From the NCBI GenBank assembly GCA_041402005.1, contig JAWKTB010000007.1:219666-283665 (forward strand): DNA of 64,000 nucleotides, written 5' to 3'. Below are positions 51,447 to 60,394 of this stretch, in pieces; the first letter of the stretch is position 1; the number at the start of each line of letters is the position of its first letter. The position numbers and the translations under genes were made by a program. The notes under the pieces were generated by a model. The model was not told the DNA's origin and did no database searches. It worked only from the letters and a program-made list of their open reading frames with translations. The stretch comes from JAJRXR01 sp041402005. GTDB lineage: Bacteria; Planctomycetota; Phycisphaerae; Phycisphaerales; UBA1924.

Positions 51447-53264
51447 TTACGGGCAGCCGGCGCCGAACGCGCTGAGGAAGCTGACCACGTCGTCGAAGTT
51501 GAACACGCCGAAGGGCACGGCGAGGTCGGCCGCCGCGTCCATGCTGCCGAACGCGGTCAGGAAGCTGACCACGTCATCGAAGTTGAGGGTGCCGTAGGGC
51601 ACGGCGAGGTCGGCGGCGTTGCACCCGAGCTCGCCCAGCAGGCCCAGCACGTAGTCGACGTCGGCCTGGTCAATCACCAGGTCGCCGTTCATGTCGCAGG
51701 AGAGGTCGATGTTGACGGCCTGCGACAGGTCGGTCCAGTCGCCGAAGTTGGCGATGATGTAGTCGACGTCGTCGTGATCGACCACGCCGTCATGGCCCGT
51801 GGGGGCCCAGCCGCGGGTAGTCCCGACGGCGCCGGCGACGTCGGCGCGGCTCGCGCCGGTCGTGTACGCGATCGAGCCGTCGCCGATCTGCGTCCCGAAG
51901 AAGTTGTTGTCGCCCATGAGGGACATCCAGGCGTTGTCGACGGCCTCGAAGCCGGCCTTGCGGTCCAGCGTCTTGTCGTTCATGCCGTCGCCGACGACGA
52001 ACGTGTCGATGATGCCGTCGGTCCCGCGAGAGTCGACGCCGAAGACGGGCAGGATGTCCAGCCCGTTGTCCTCGAGCACGAGGCCGTCGGCCCAGTAGCG
52101 CACGTCCTCGCGGGTGAAGCTGCCGTCGGAGTTCCCGTCGCCGAGGATCTCGGGGCAGGCGTCCGTGCCGGGGGCGGTCACGCCGCCGTCGGCGATCCCG
52201 TCACCGGTGATGTCGAGCAGGGCGCCCGAACCGCTGGGAGCGACCCAGGCGGCGCCGCCCTCACGATCGATGATCGCGCGGAGCATGTCCATCGCGTCGG
52301 CGGCGGTGCGGAGGCCGTCGCCGTTGAAGTCGTAGGCGATCTTGTTGCGACGGGGCATCGTGTTGTCGCCGCCGTAGCTGATCGTCGCCCCGCTCTGCTT
52401 GACGTAGTGCGTGCCGCCCGCGACGCCGTCGGAGTAGGTCGGGCCGGTCTCGCGGGTCGGGACGGTGCCGGTTGCTGCGAAGTCGAACGAGTCGTACTCG
52501 GCGTTCGCGAACACGTTCGCCGGGTCGTTCAGCGAGTAGTTGTGGACGTTGACGTTGTACGACGGGTTGGCGATGATCGGGATCGGCTGCATCGCGGTCG
52601 CCGGGTTGATCTGCGGCGCGAACGTCGGGGACGCCGGCAGCAGGTAGAGCTGGGCCAGGCGCTCGCCGGGCATGAACGCCGTCGGGTCGCCGCCGGGCAC
52701 CATCACGAACTCCGCGACGGAGCGCCGGATGTTGTTCACGAACGCGCCGGCTTCGGCGTTGGGGCAGGGCGGGCCGAAGTCAGCCGGCATCGGGCCGACC
52801 TCGGCGGGGTCCCAGCCCCACCCGCCGAGCTCGGGCGCCACAGAGCGGAAGTCGCCCCGGGTCGAGATCGAGGACGGGCCGAAGATGTTCCAAGAGTTCG
52901 CCCCGCCGTCGTTGGTCGAGTCCTCGGTCGGACGCACCGCGACGTTGCCGCCCTTGATGTCGGCCGTGATGCCGAGAATGTTCATCCGGTGGTTGATCAG
53001 CCACCCGCTGGACACGCCGCGCTGCGCGCCCGTGTGCCCGACGCCCAGGCGGACGTTCAGGACCGTCGCGTCCATGCGGCTCGAGCCGCTCTTGCTCGAC
53101 GGCTGGTAGTGCGGGCCGACCTTGTCCGACGTGCTGTCGCTCGTCGCCCGGTCGCCCACGTTCTCGCCCGCGCCGAACGACGGATCGAGCCCGATCCCGT
53201 TCATGAAGGAGTTGCGCGTGCCCGAGCCCGAGTCGCGGCAGATCGCCTCGAGGTTCTCACCCAC
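51447..53264 (-). CDS. C-terminal part of a frameshifted PstS-like surface protein
   Basis: About 600 residues that continue the protein begun at 54126. The first meaningful residues, HLAATGRRLVGENLEAI, then RDSGSGTRNSFMNGIGLDP, hold the RDSGSGTRN element of phosphate-binding (PstS-like) proteins, and they follow directly on the upstream frame after a single extra C at 53291-53292. Downstream are EF-hand-like loops typical of type I dockerins (DFNGDGLRTAADAMDML, GDGNSDGSFTREDVRYW, CDMNGDLVIDQADVDYVL) and then the tail ADLAVPYGTLNFDDVVSFL and ADLAVPFGVFNFDDVVSFL, ending AGCP. No true start exists at 53264; the ATG-like codon there is artificial. Confidence 0.72.
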   Translation of the reverse strand: MGENLEAICRDSGSGTRNSFMNGIGLDPSFGAGENVGDRATSDSTSDKVGPHYQPSSKSGSSRMDATVLNVRLGVGHTGAQRGVSSGWLINHRMNILGITADIKGGNVAVRPTEDSTNDGGANSWNIFGPSSISTRGDFRSVAPELGGWGWDPAEVGPMPADFGPPCPNAEAGAFVNNIRRSVAEFVMVPGGDPTAFMPGERLAQLYLLPASPTFAPQINPATAMQPIPIIANPSYNVNVHNYSLNDPANVFANAEYDSFDFAATGTVPTRETGPTYSDGVAGGTHYVKQSGATISYGGDNTMPRRNKIAYDFNGDGLRTAADAMDMLRAIIDREGGAAWVAPSGSGALLDITGDGIADGGVTAPGTDACPEILGDGNSDGSFTREDVRYWADGLVLEDNGLDILPVFGVDSRGTDGIIDTFVVGDGMNDKTLDRKAGFEAVDNAWMSLMGDNNFFGTQIGDGSIAYTTGASRADVAGAVGTTRGWAPTGHDGVVDHDDVDYIIANFGDWTDLSQAVNIDLSCDMNGDLVIDQADVDYVLGLLGELGCNAADLAVPYGTLNFDDVVSFLTAFGSMDAAADLAVPFGVFNFDDVVSFLSAFGAGCP

Positions 53265-54126
53265 CAGACGACGACCGGTCGCCGCCAGGTGGCCGCAGGT
53301 CGGACATGTTGATCTCGCTCATGCCGACGCCGTAGTTCACGGGGGCGCCCACCGGCTCGAGCGCCAGTGGGAACTCGTAGACCGTGTTCGCGTCGGGCGA
53401 GGCGACGTTGGTGTTCAGGATCGTCAGCGGGGCCAGCGAGTTGAGCGTGTTCAGCGTCGCGCCCGTCTTGTCCGTCACGACACGCGGGTTCGAGCCGTAG
53501 CCCGAGGAGCCCGGGGTCGCGTCCGGACGCGAGGCGCCCGCCTGGATGGCGAACCACGCCAGCGGCACGTCCGCCGCCGCGAAGTCCACCGTGAACCCGT
53601 TGTCCGGGTCGCCCAGGTTCAGCGCCTGCGCCGCGTAGTCGTTGTCGGCGTTGGGAACGAAGGGCATGCCCGAGCGGTGGTTGGTGTTGCCGATCGGCTG
53701 CAGCACGCGGGCGATCACCAGGTCGGCCCGGTTCCAGATCGCGTCGTCGGTGAACGAGGAGTTGCCCGGGTCGTCGTTGGGCGTGCCGCTCAAGTCGTCG
53801 TCGGTGCCGTCCGCCATCTGGTCGAAGATGGTGGCGTAGAGGTCCATCTCATGGATGCCGTTGCCAGAGCCCATCGAGCGGTAGTGGAGGTACCAGTGGC
53901 CCATGCCCGCCGACGGGGCGAGCTGGTCGGGGATGAGTGAGCCGAGCGAGCCGGCCTGCAGGTCGCCGTCCACGTCGATGAAGTCGTTGGTGGCGGCGGG
54001 GCTCTTGAAGTAGTCGAACTGGAGCGAGGCGCCGGCGCCGGTGATGACGATGGGCTGAGCGAGGACGGGCGTCGCCGCCGCGCCGCACGCCGCCACCATG
54101 AGCATGATCTTGTTCTGTCGAGTCAT
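53257..54126 (-). CDS. N-terminal part of a frameshifted PstS-like surface protein
   Basis: About 289 residues. A signal peptide (KIMLMVAACGAAATPVLAQ) precedes IVITGAGASLQFDYFKSP, like the first loop of periplasmic phosphate-binding proteins, and residues up to GVGMSEINMSDLR. After that the frame goes into PPGGDRSSSGG and stops. The alternative frame carries on sensibly from the same point (HLAATGRR). GGGAG lies nine bases before the ATG at 54126; the ATG at 54132 has it too near. The intact product would be about 890 residues, exported and bearing a dockerin-like end. Confidence 0.72.
   Translation of the reverse strand: MTRQNKIMLMVAACGAAATPVLAQPIVITGAGASLQFDYFKSPAATNDFIDVDGDLQAGSLGSLIPDQLAPSAGMGHWYLHYRSMGSGNGIHEMDLYATIFDQMADGTDDDLSGTPNDDPGNSSFTDDAIWNRADLVIARVLQPIGNTNHRSGMPFVPNADNDYAAQALNLGDPDNGFTVDFAAADVPLAWFAIQAGASRPDATPGSSGYGSNPRVVTDKTGATLNTLNSLAPLTILNTNVASPDANTVYEFPLALEPVGAPVNYGVGMSEINMSDLRPPGGDRSSSGG
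53288..53295 (-). other. Single-base frameshift site
   Basis: On the minus strand, CTGCGGCCACCTG reads DLRPPGG in one frame. With one C removed it reads DLRHLAATGRRL, which joins both halves of the protein. It is a +1 insertion in a CC run at 53291-53292. It could be mutation, sequencing error or, less likely, programmed frameshifting. Confidence 0.7.
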
Positions 54127-54301
54127 TGGCATGATCTCCCTCGATACGGGTTAACGAAACACTCGTGTCCACGGGACGGAACTTCACACAACCCGAGCGC
54201 ACACCCACCGCGCCGCCGCAACGCCCGTCCCCATCGCGTCGCGGCTCGGGACCTGATTCCGCTTGTCGATTTGTCAGGCGTCCTTGCCGCCCGAAGCAAC
54301 A

Positions 54302-54323
54302 CGGGACGCCTCTCGGCGTCCCG
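54302..54323 (-). terminator. Terminator of the prepilin-like gene
   Basis: A 9-bp perfect stem (54302-54310 with 54315-54323), loop TCTC, followed on the minus strand by TGTTGCTT. It begins 10 bp after the stop at 54333. Confidence 0.6.
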
Positions 54324-54332
54324 CGTGGTCAA

Positions 54333-55406
54333 TCAGTCGTGCCACATCCCAAGGTCCATCAGTTCACCGGGCGTCCAAACATCGTTGTTCCCGCTCAACG
54401 CATAGAAGCGATACCCCCACTCGGTGTTCAAGATCGTTTCCCGAGCCGTTCGGAGCTCCGAGTGCCCGTCGGTATACCCCGCGACGCCCTTGCCGCTGTG
54501 CGCCCTCGACATCACGTTCAGCTGAACCTCGTGGTCGATCCAAGACGCCTCCCCGAGTTCGTCGTCATCCACGATCGAACTTGGGAAGGGGTATTGCATC
54601 GCGGGCCGATTCGGGTTGTTAGTCAAGCTCGTCGGATCGTGGTACTGATCGCCCCCGTAGAGCAAGAAGGGCATGATCGGACGGTGGCTCCCGGAGGTCC
54701 AGGATCCCCCGTCGGTCGAATCAATACTGCGAGCCAGAATCCGCCAGTTCTTCGAGCCGTCGCCGTACTCGGCGATCAAGATCGTCCTCGAGGGGAACTC
54801 GATCATCGAGTCCCGCACGAAGACGTTGTTGCGCGGATACCCACCCGTTGACGTCTGATTGAACTTGTTCCGAGGGAAGACGGCCGCATTCCCACCGAAT
54901 GCGCACCGGGCGACCTGGCGGTCCTGAGTCATCCCTCCGCCGCTGCCGAGGGCAGAGTGCGTCGCCTTGTCGACCTGTCCCGGTTCCCAGTCTTCTTCCC
55001 TGGGGCCTGGATTTGTGCGTGGGGCGCCGCGGTTGAGCAGTGCGGGCGATTCGAACGCCTCTTCAGGCACCTCGCCGTTGCCGAACAACGCGTACGACCA
55101 ATGGATGTACCCATACTCCTGGTTCGGCTGCGGATCCCGCTGGTCGGCCAGGTTCCACCCAAAGTCCTCGGGGTCCCTGGATCGTGGATAGACGTACGAA
55201 GCGGGGTAGTAATCCTTGCTCGAAGCGGTGTACGTCGTGACGCCGAGGTTCACCTGCCTGGCGTTGTTGAGCGCAATCGTCGTCCAGGCCGACTTGCGCG
55301 CCGCCCCAAGCGCCGGCAGCAGGATCCCGATCAGCAGCGCGATGATTGCGATGACAACAAGTAGCTCGATGAGCGTGAACCCACGCCCGGTCCGTCTTTC
55401 CCGCAT
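54333..55406 (-). CDS. DUF1559-type prepilin-like exported protein
   Basis: A 357-residue protein with the planctomycete prepilin start GRGFTLIELLVVIAIIALLI (Gly before cleavage, Glu at +5) and then ILLPALGAARKSAWTTIALN. The end has HSGKGVAGYTDGHSELRTA, close to the DGH box of DUF1559 proteins, and a middle section with many Asn and Trp residues. Planctomycetes carry many of these; they are thought to build pilus-like or envelope structures through type IV pilus/type II secretion peptidases. GGAG precedes the ATG at 55406. It does not belong to the operon at 492-8699. Confidence 0.85.
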   Translation of the reverse strand: MRERRTGRGFTLIELLVVIAIIALLIGILLPALGAARKSAWTTIALNNARQVNLGVTTYTASSKDYYPASYVYPRSRDPEDFGWNLADQRDPQPNQEYGYIHWSYALFGNGEVPEEAFESPALLNRGAPRTNPGPREEDWEPGQVDKATHSALGSGGGMTQDRQVARCAFGGNAAVFPRNKFNQTSTGGYPRNNVFVRDSMIEFPSRTILIAEYGDGSKNWRILARSIDSTDGGSWTSGSHRPIMPFLLYGGDQYHDPTSLTNNPNRPAMQYPFPSSIVDDDELGEASWIDHEVQLNVMSRAHSGKGVAGYTDGHSELRTARETILNTEWGYRFYALSGNNDVWTPGELMDLGMWHD

Positions 55407-55926
55407 CGAAGTGTTCTCCAGCAGGCAGGAGGAGAGAGTGTTCCCCGGGCAACCGTTCTCTTGAAAAGCGCCCGAGAAATGGGCCGAAGGATAGAGCGAG
55501 CGAGCGACGCGACCGGTTAAGAACGCGGTGCATTCGGATGAAGATTGAATGTGTTATGACACGGACAAGATCGCGCACAGACGATCGTTGATCTAGCGCC
55601 GTGCGCGGTGTGCTGCGCATGCATTGCGCGGCGTACCTCACGCCATCTGAACCATGTCTCAACATCGATGGAGCGAGCCTCGGACGCGCGCCGCGCGACG
55701 CCCGCGCAGTCCCAGTTCCCCCCCCGGATCGCCCTCCAAAGACCGGGTCAGCCCGGTCCGCCGCCCGCCCTTCCCCCTTCGGGAACGCGGCCCCTCGTGC
55801 TAAACTCTTGCGGGCCAGGGGCTCGGAACTCCGCGGGGCTTTCCGCCCCCCCTTGAAACCCACCCCCCTGGATCCCGAAGGAGTCCCCGGGGATCTTGCC
55901 CACACCCGTTGCCCGAGAGGGTCGTC
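55407..55926. other. Intergenic region of 520 bp between divergent genes
   Basis: No convincing gene. The middle is AT-richer (about 55535-55595), as expected for promoters serving the prepilin-like gene to the left. Near 55798 the word TGCTAAACTCTTG may be part of a promoter for the small genes to the right. No repeat or RNA gene is recognised. Confidence 0.45.
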
Positions 55927-56151
55927 ATGGACATCGCCCACCAGATCGTCTCGGATGAGGACAGCCTGCTGCTGGTGGTCTGCCTGTGCATCGCCTGTGT
56001 GTGGATCGTCAGCAGCGCCTTCACCAGGATCTGCACGACCGCCACCCGGGAGCGGACCAAGCGGGAGATCGCCGCGTACATTGCCGAAGGGTCCATGTCC
56101 CCCGAGCAGGGCGAACGGATCATCAAGGCCGGCAAGAAGATGGAGTGCTAG
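55927..56151 (+). CDS. Small single-helix membrane protein (tandem pair, first)
   Basis: A 74-residue protein. A hydrophobic helix (SLLLVVCLCIACVWIVSSAF) is followed by a cytoplasmic tail with REIAAYIAEGSMSPEQGERI and IKAGKKMEC. The tail motif, REIAAY-AEGSM-PE--ERI--AG, is repeated in the next gene. The helical tail looks like the short C-terminal SHOCT-type oligomer-forming segments (EGSMSPEQGE), which may tether or oligomerise the membrane segment. GAGAGG precedes the ATG at 55927. The function is unknown. Confidence 0.72.
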   Translation: MDIAHQIVSDEDSLLLVVCLCIACVWIVSSAFTRICTTATRERTKREIAAYIAEGSMSPEQGERIIKAGKKMEC

Positions 56152-56198
56152 CCCGATACGGGCCAGTTCGCAACACCCGCCCCCAAGGAGGGCGTCCT

Positions 56199-56438
56199 AT
56201 GGAGTTTGTCATGGCATCGATCGACGGCACTCTCATCCCCCTGGTCGGCATCGTCTTCGGATGCTCCATCGCGATCGTGGCGATCATCGCCGGCACGGTC
56301 AAAGCCTCGCTGCGCCGCAAGCACGTCGAGGAGTCACGCCGCGAGATCGCGGCGTACGTCGCCGAGGGCTCGATGACTCCCGAGGATGCCGAGCGCATCC
56401 TCGCCGCCGGCCCCAAGGACCGCGGCTGCAACATCTGA
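56199..56438 (+). CDS. Small single-helix membrane protein (tandem pair, second)
   Basis: A 79-residue paralogue of the previous gene: helix LVGIVFGCSIAIVAIIAGTV, then a charged stretch and REIAAYVAEGSMTPEDAERI and LAAGPKDRG. A strong AAGGAGG lies 7 nt before the ATG at 56199. It ends 1 bp before the convergent debranching-enzyme gene. The 47-bp gap after the first copy suggests one transcript. The two copies differ in the helix but keep the tail, so the tail is probably the functional part. Confidence 0.75.
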   Translation: MEFVMASIDGTLIPLVGIVFGCSIAIVAIIAGTVKASLRRKHVEESRREIAAYVAEGSMTPEDAERILAAGPKDRGCNI

Positions 56439-56439
56439 G

Positions 56440-58542
56440 CTACGCGCCCCGCGAAGCCATCGTCCACACGCGCAGCGTCTCCGCGACGCTCCACGCCTGC
56501 GCCGGGCACCCATCGGGACGCTGCGGACGCCCCGCCTCGTCGTCCCCGTCGAAGATCTCGGGCAGTTGCCCGGGCGCCCACCCGCGCTCGAGCCACGCGA
56601 CCAGGGGCGCCAGCACGCCCCGAGCCTCGGCGCACGCCTTCGCGGAGAACTCTCCCGCCCGCGCCACCGCCTCGGCGTACACCGGCAGCAGCCACGCCCA
56701 CGCCGTCCCGTTGTGGTACGCCGCGTCACGCTCGAACAGCGTCCCCTCGTACCGCCCCCGATAGCTCGCGGCGCCATGCTCGTCCCCCGCCCGCGACAGC
56801 GTGCGTACGCCCAGGGGCGTGACCAGCTCCCGCCCGACGACGTCGACGACGCGCCGGCGCTCCTCGGGCGTCAGCGGGGAGTGGGGGAGGCTCACCGCGA
56901 AGAGCTGGTTCGGGCGGATCCCGCCCCTGGGTGTCCAGCCGCCCCCGCCCGTCGGTGCGAGGTGGTCGATCAGCCCCCCGCCCGGGCCCCCCAGGAACGC
57001 GCGTCGGTACGACGCCGCGACGCGCTCGGCCATCGCCGCGTACCGCGCCGCCAGATCGGGCTCGTCGCCCGCGAGCGTCGGCGCGAGCGTGCGCAGCGCG
57101 TTGTGCCAGAGGGCATTGATCTCGCACGCCTTGCCGTGCCTGGGGGTGAAGGTCACGCCCGCGCGCTGCGCGTCCATCCAGGTGAGCTGGGTCGTCTCGT
57201 CGCCCGCGAAGACGAGTCCGTCCGCCGGATCCACGCCGATCTTGAAGCCCGTGCCCGACAGGTACGCCTCGACGATCTCGACGCACGCGGGGCGCAGCTC
57301 GCGCACGAAGGCCTCGCGGTCCCCGCCCGCGTCGAGATACTCCCGGGCGGCGTGCACGAACCAGAGCGAGGCGTCCACCGTGTTGTAGTGGGCCGGCGCG
57401 TCGTGGTCGTCGAAGCGGTTGGGGATCAGCCCGTTGCGACGCGCCTTGGCGAACGTCCGCAGCGTCCCCAGCGCCTCGTCGAGACGTCCGGGCGCCAGGA
57501 ACAGCCCGGGCAGACAGATCATCGCGTCCCGCCCCCAGTCGGCGAACCAGGGGTACCCCGCGATGACGCTCACGCCGCCGTTGCGCCGCACCACGAACTC
57601 ATCGCCCGCGACCGTGAGTCGCGCGATCGGACGCGCTCTCGCGTCGTCCCCCTCGATCCCCGCGCCCGCGAGCGAGCCCGCGACCAGACGGCGCGAACGG
57701 CTCTTGCGGGCCTCGCGGTCCTCCTCGATCGAGGCGGGACCTCCCCCATCTACCGATGCCTGCAGCTCGACGCGCGTCGCCGAGCGCCCGTCGCACGCCG
57801 CCCGCACCAGGCCGGGCACGAGCAGATCCTCGACCGCCTCCAGCCCCCGCCGGATCTCCCACGCGTACTCGAACCCGCGCCACCGCTCCTGCGTCGGATC
57901 GAGCCGCGCCCCCTCGCACGAGAGCGACAGACGCAGCCCCCCCGCCCCGCCATCCATCCCCCGCTCGTGCTCGCCAAGCTCGAACCGCTTATCGAAGGTC
58001 CCTGTCTCGATCAGGTCGTGGAACCCGCGCAGGGCGACCAGCGGGCGCAGCGCGATCCGGCACGCCGCCCCCTCGACCTCGTACCGCACCACGACCGCCT
58101 GGCGACCATGGATGAGCTGCACGCGCTTGCGCACACGCAGCGTCTGTCCACCGCCCGCGTCGATCCGGTACGACCACACGCACCCGCTTCCGCGCTCGAA
58201 CCCGACGACATCCGGGGACCAGATCGCCCGCTTGCCCGCGTCCGCGAAGTGGAACGGCGTCAGATAGACCCGGCGCTCCCCCATGCCCCCCGGGTCGAGC
58301 ACGATCGTCTCATGCACCGCCGAAAGCGCCACCACCCGCTCCACAGGTGGGCGAGCCGCCGCGATGAGCAGCCCGTGGTACCGACGCGTCGGCGTCCCCA
58401 GCACCGACCCCATCGCGAACCCGCCGAGCCCGTTCGTCAGCAGCCACTCGGTCCACAGGGGGCCGGGCGCGCCGGTATCGCTCGCCGGTCGGCGCTCGAT
58501 CGGGGGTGGGAGCAACTCGGCGCCGGTCGCGGGAGGCGTCAT
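56440..58542 (-). CDS. Amylo-alpha-1,6-glucosidase (glycogen debranching-like)
   Basis: A 700-residue protein of the glycogen-debranching-enzyme family (GDE C-terminal, GH133-like). The N-terminal domain starts WLLTNGLGGFAMGSVLGTP and TRRYHGLLIAA. The catalytic (alpha/alpha)6 barrel contains GYPWFADWGRDAMICLPGL, ALWFVHAAREYL-like DASLWFVHAAREYLD, DETTQLTWMDAQ and IRPNQLFAVSLP. It probably removes branch stubs from stored glycogen, releasing glucose, in the cytoplasm. The ATG at 58542 is the start; an enormous in-frame extension covering guaB on the other strand is not real. Ribosome site is weak. Confidence 0.88.
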   Translation of the reverse strand: MTPPATGAELLPPPIERRPASDTGAPGPLWTEWLLTNGLGGFAMGSVLGTPTRRYHGLLIAAARPPVERVVALSAVHETIVLDPGGMGERRVYLTPFHFADAGKRAIWSPDVVGFERGSGCVWSYRIDAGGGQTLRVRKRVQLIHGRQAVVVRYEVEGAACRIALRPLVALRGFHDLIETGTFDKRFELGEHERGMDGGAGGLRLSLSCEGARLDPTQERWRGFEYAWEIRRGLEAVEDLLVPGLVRAACDGRSATRVELQASVDGGGPASIEEDREARKSRSRRLVAGSLAGAGIEGDDARARPIARLTVAGDEFVVRRNGGVSVIAGYPWFADWGRDAMICLPGLFLAPGRLDEALGTLRTFAKARRNGLIPNRFDDHDAPAHYNTVDASLWFVHAAREYLDAGGDREAFVRELRPACVEIVEAYLSGTGFKIGVDPADGLVFAGDETTQLTWMDAQRAGVTFTPRHGKACEINALWHNALRTLAPTLAGDEPDLAARYAAMAERVAASYRRAFLGGPGGGLIDHLAPTGGGGWTPRGGIRPNQLFAVSLPHSPLTPEERRRVVDVVGRELVTPLGVRTLSRAGDEHGAASYRGRYEGTLFERDAAYHNGTAWAWLLPVYAEAVARAGEFSAKACAEARGVLAPLVAWLERGWAPGQLPEIFDGDDEAGRPQRPDGCPAQAWSVAETLRVWTMASRGA

Positions 58543-58692
58543 CGAACGCAGACTAGGGCGCCCACGCGGGCCCAGCGCCCCGATGACGAATGTGAGCGTC
58601 ATCAAACGCCCGGTCCGTCGATGCGAGGCCCCGTCCAACCCGCCCCGAGAGCCCCAGGTTGACTGCCCCGTCCACCCCTGCGAAACTGTCTC

Positions 58693-60309
58693 ATGGCGAC
58701 CCTCCCCGACACGCGTCCCAAGCCCCAAGCCACCCCCAAGCCCACGCCCTCGCGCCCCGCGCCCGACCCCGGGAGCGCCCCGATGCCCGAGCGCGCCAAC
58801 CCCAAGATCGTCGCCGACGGCGTCACCTTCGATGACGTCCTCCTCCTCCCCGCGCGCTCGGCGGTCATGCCCGCCGACGCCGACACCTCCACCCGCCTCA
58901 CCACCACCATCCGCATCAACATCCCCCTCCTCTCGGCGCCAATGGACACCGTCACCGAGTCCGCCATCGCCATCGCCCTCGCCCAGGAGGGCGGCATCGG
59001 CATCATCCACAAGAACCTCCCCATCGAGGCCCAGGCCCGCGAGGTCGCCAAGGTCAAGCGCTCGGCCAACGGCGTCATCACCGACCCCGTCACACTCGGG
59101 CCCGACGACACCGTCGCCCGCGCCCGACAGCTCATGCGACAGCACAACGTCTCGGGCTTCCCCGTCACGTTCGACGGCTCGGACGTCCTCCGCTCCAAGG
59201 GCAAGCTCCTGGGCATCCTCACCCGGCGCGACCTCAAGTTCGTCGAGGACGAGTCCACCCGCATCCGTGACGTGATGACCCACGACGGCCTCATCACCGC
59301 CCCCCCCGACACGTCGCTCGAGCAGGCCGAGAAGATCCTGTCCCGCAACAAGGTCGAGAAGCTCCTGCTCTGTGACGCCAAGGGAAATCTCGCCGGCCTG
59401 ATCACGATGCGTGACATCGAGCGGGCCAGCCGGTTCCCGCAGGCGTGCGTGGACGCGCGGGGTCGTTTGCGTTGCGGCGCCGCCCTCGGCCCGGGCCAGT
59501 TCGACCGACTCGAGGCCCTGCTCGCCGCCGAGGTCGATGTCGTCGTCGTCGACACCGCTCACGGGCACTCCGAGAACGTCATCGAGACGGTCCGCCAGAT
59601 CAAGCAGCGTCACGCGATCGACGTGATCGCGGGCAACATCGCGACCGCCGAGGCCGCCGTCGACCTGATCGAGGCCGGCGCCGACGCCGTCAAGGTCGGC
59701 ATCGGCCCCGGCTCGATCTGCACCACCCGCGTCATCACGGGCGTCGGCGTGCCCCAGATCACCGCGATCATGAACGCGGTCGAGGGCGTCCGCGCGACGG
59801 GGCGCGACGTCCCCGTCATCGCCGACGGCGGCGTCCGCCTCTCGGGCGACATCGCCAAGGCCATCGCCGCCGGCGCCTGCTCCGTCATGATGGGCTCCCT
59901 CTTCGCCGGCCTCGACGAATCCCCGGGCGAGCTCGTGATCTCGGGCGGTCGTCGCTTCAAGGCCTACCGCGGCATGGGCTCTGAAGGAGCGATGAACGCC
60001 GGCTCCGCCGACCGATACCGCCAGGCCGACAAGGTCGATGAGACAACCGGGCGCGCCAAGGCCAAGTTCGTCCCCGAGGGCGTCGAGGGGCTCGTGCCCT
60101 ACCGGGGTCCGCTCGCCGAGTTCGTGTACCAGCTCGTCGGGGGCCTCCGCGCCTCGATGGGCTACTGCGGCCAGCCCACCATCGACGCGATGCGCGAGCA
60201 CGCCCGCTTCATCCGCGTCAGCGGCGCCACCGTCGTCGAGAACCACCCCCACGACATCCGCATCACCAAGGAATCCCCCAACTACACCTGGGGGCACACC
60301 AGCGAGTGA
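58693..60309 (+). CDS. guaB: Inosine-5'-monophosphate dehydrogenase
   Basis: A 538-residue enzyme that oxidises IMP to XMP with NAD+, the first committed step to GMP. Motifs: FDDVLLLPARSAVMP at the start of the barrel, a CBS-domain pair between residues about 125 and 245 (MTHDGLITAPPDTSLEQAE), the catalytic loop VKVGIGPGSICTTRVITG with the active Cys, VIADGGVRLSGDIAKAI, and the flap KAYRGMGSEGAM. The first 30 residues are a Pro-rich tail not found in E. coli GuaB; a start at 58783 (MPERANPK) would remove it. No clear ribosome site distinguishes them. Confidence 0.93.
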   Translation: MATLPDTRPKPQATPKPTPSRPAPDPGSAPMPERANPKIVADGVTFDDVLLLPARSAVMPADADTSTRLTTTIRINIPLLSAPMDTVTESAIAIALAQEGGIGIIHKNLPIEAQAREVAKVKRSANGVITDPVTLGPDDTVARARQLMRQHNVSGFPVTFDGSDVLRSKGKLLGILTRRDLKFVEDESTRIRDVMTHDGLITAPPDTSLEQAEKILSRNKVEKLLLCDAKGNLAGLITMRDIERASRFPQACVDARGRLRCGAALGPGQFDRLEALLAAEVDVVVVDTAHGHSENVIETVRQIKQRHAIDVIAGNIATAEAAVDLIEAGADAVKVGIGPGSICTTRVITGVGVPQITAIMNAVEGVRATGRDVPVIADGGVRLSGDIAKAIAAGACSVMMGSLFAGLDESPGELVISGGRRFKAYRGMGSEGAMNAGSADRYRQADKVDETTGRAKAKFVPEGVEGLVPYRGPLAEFVYQLVGGLRASMGYCGQPTIDAMREHARFIRVSGATVVENHPHDIRITKESPNYTWGHTSE

Positions 60310-60394
60310 CGCCCGTCGGGGCATGTTGGGGCGCCCGCGTACACTCCACCCGGCGCCGAGATGGACCCCGCGCCCTCGCCACGGATGACGCACG

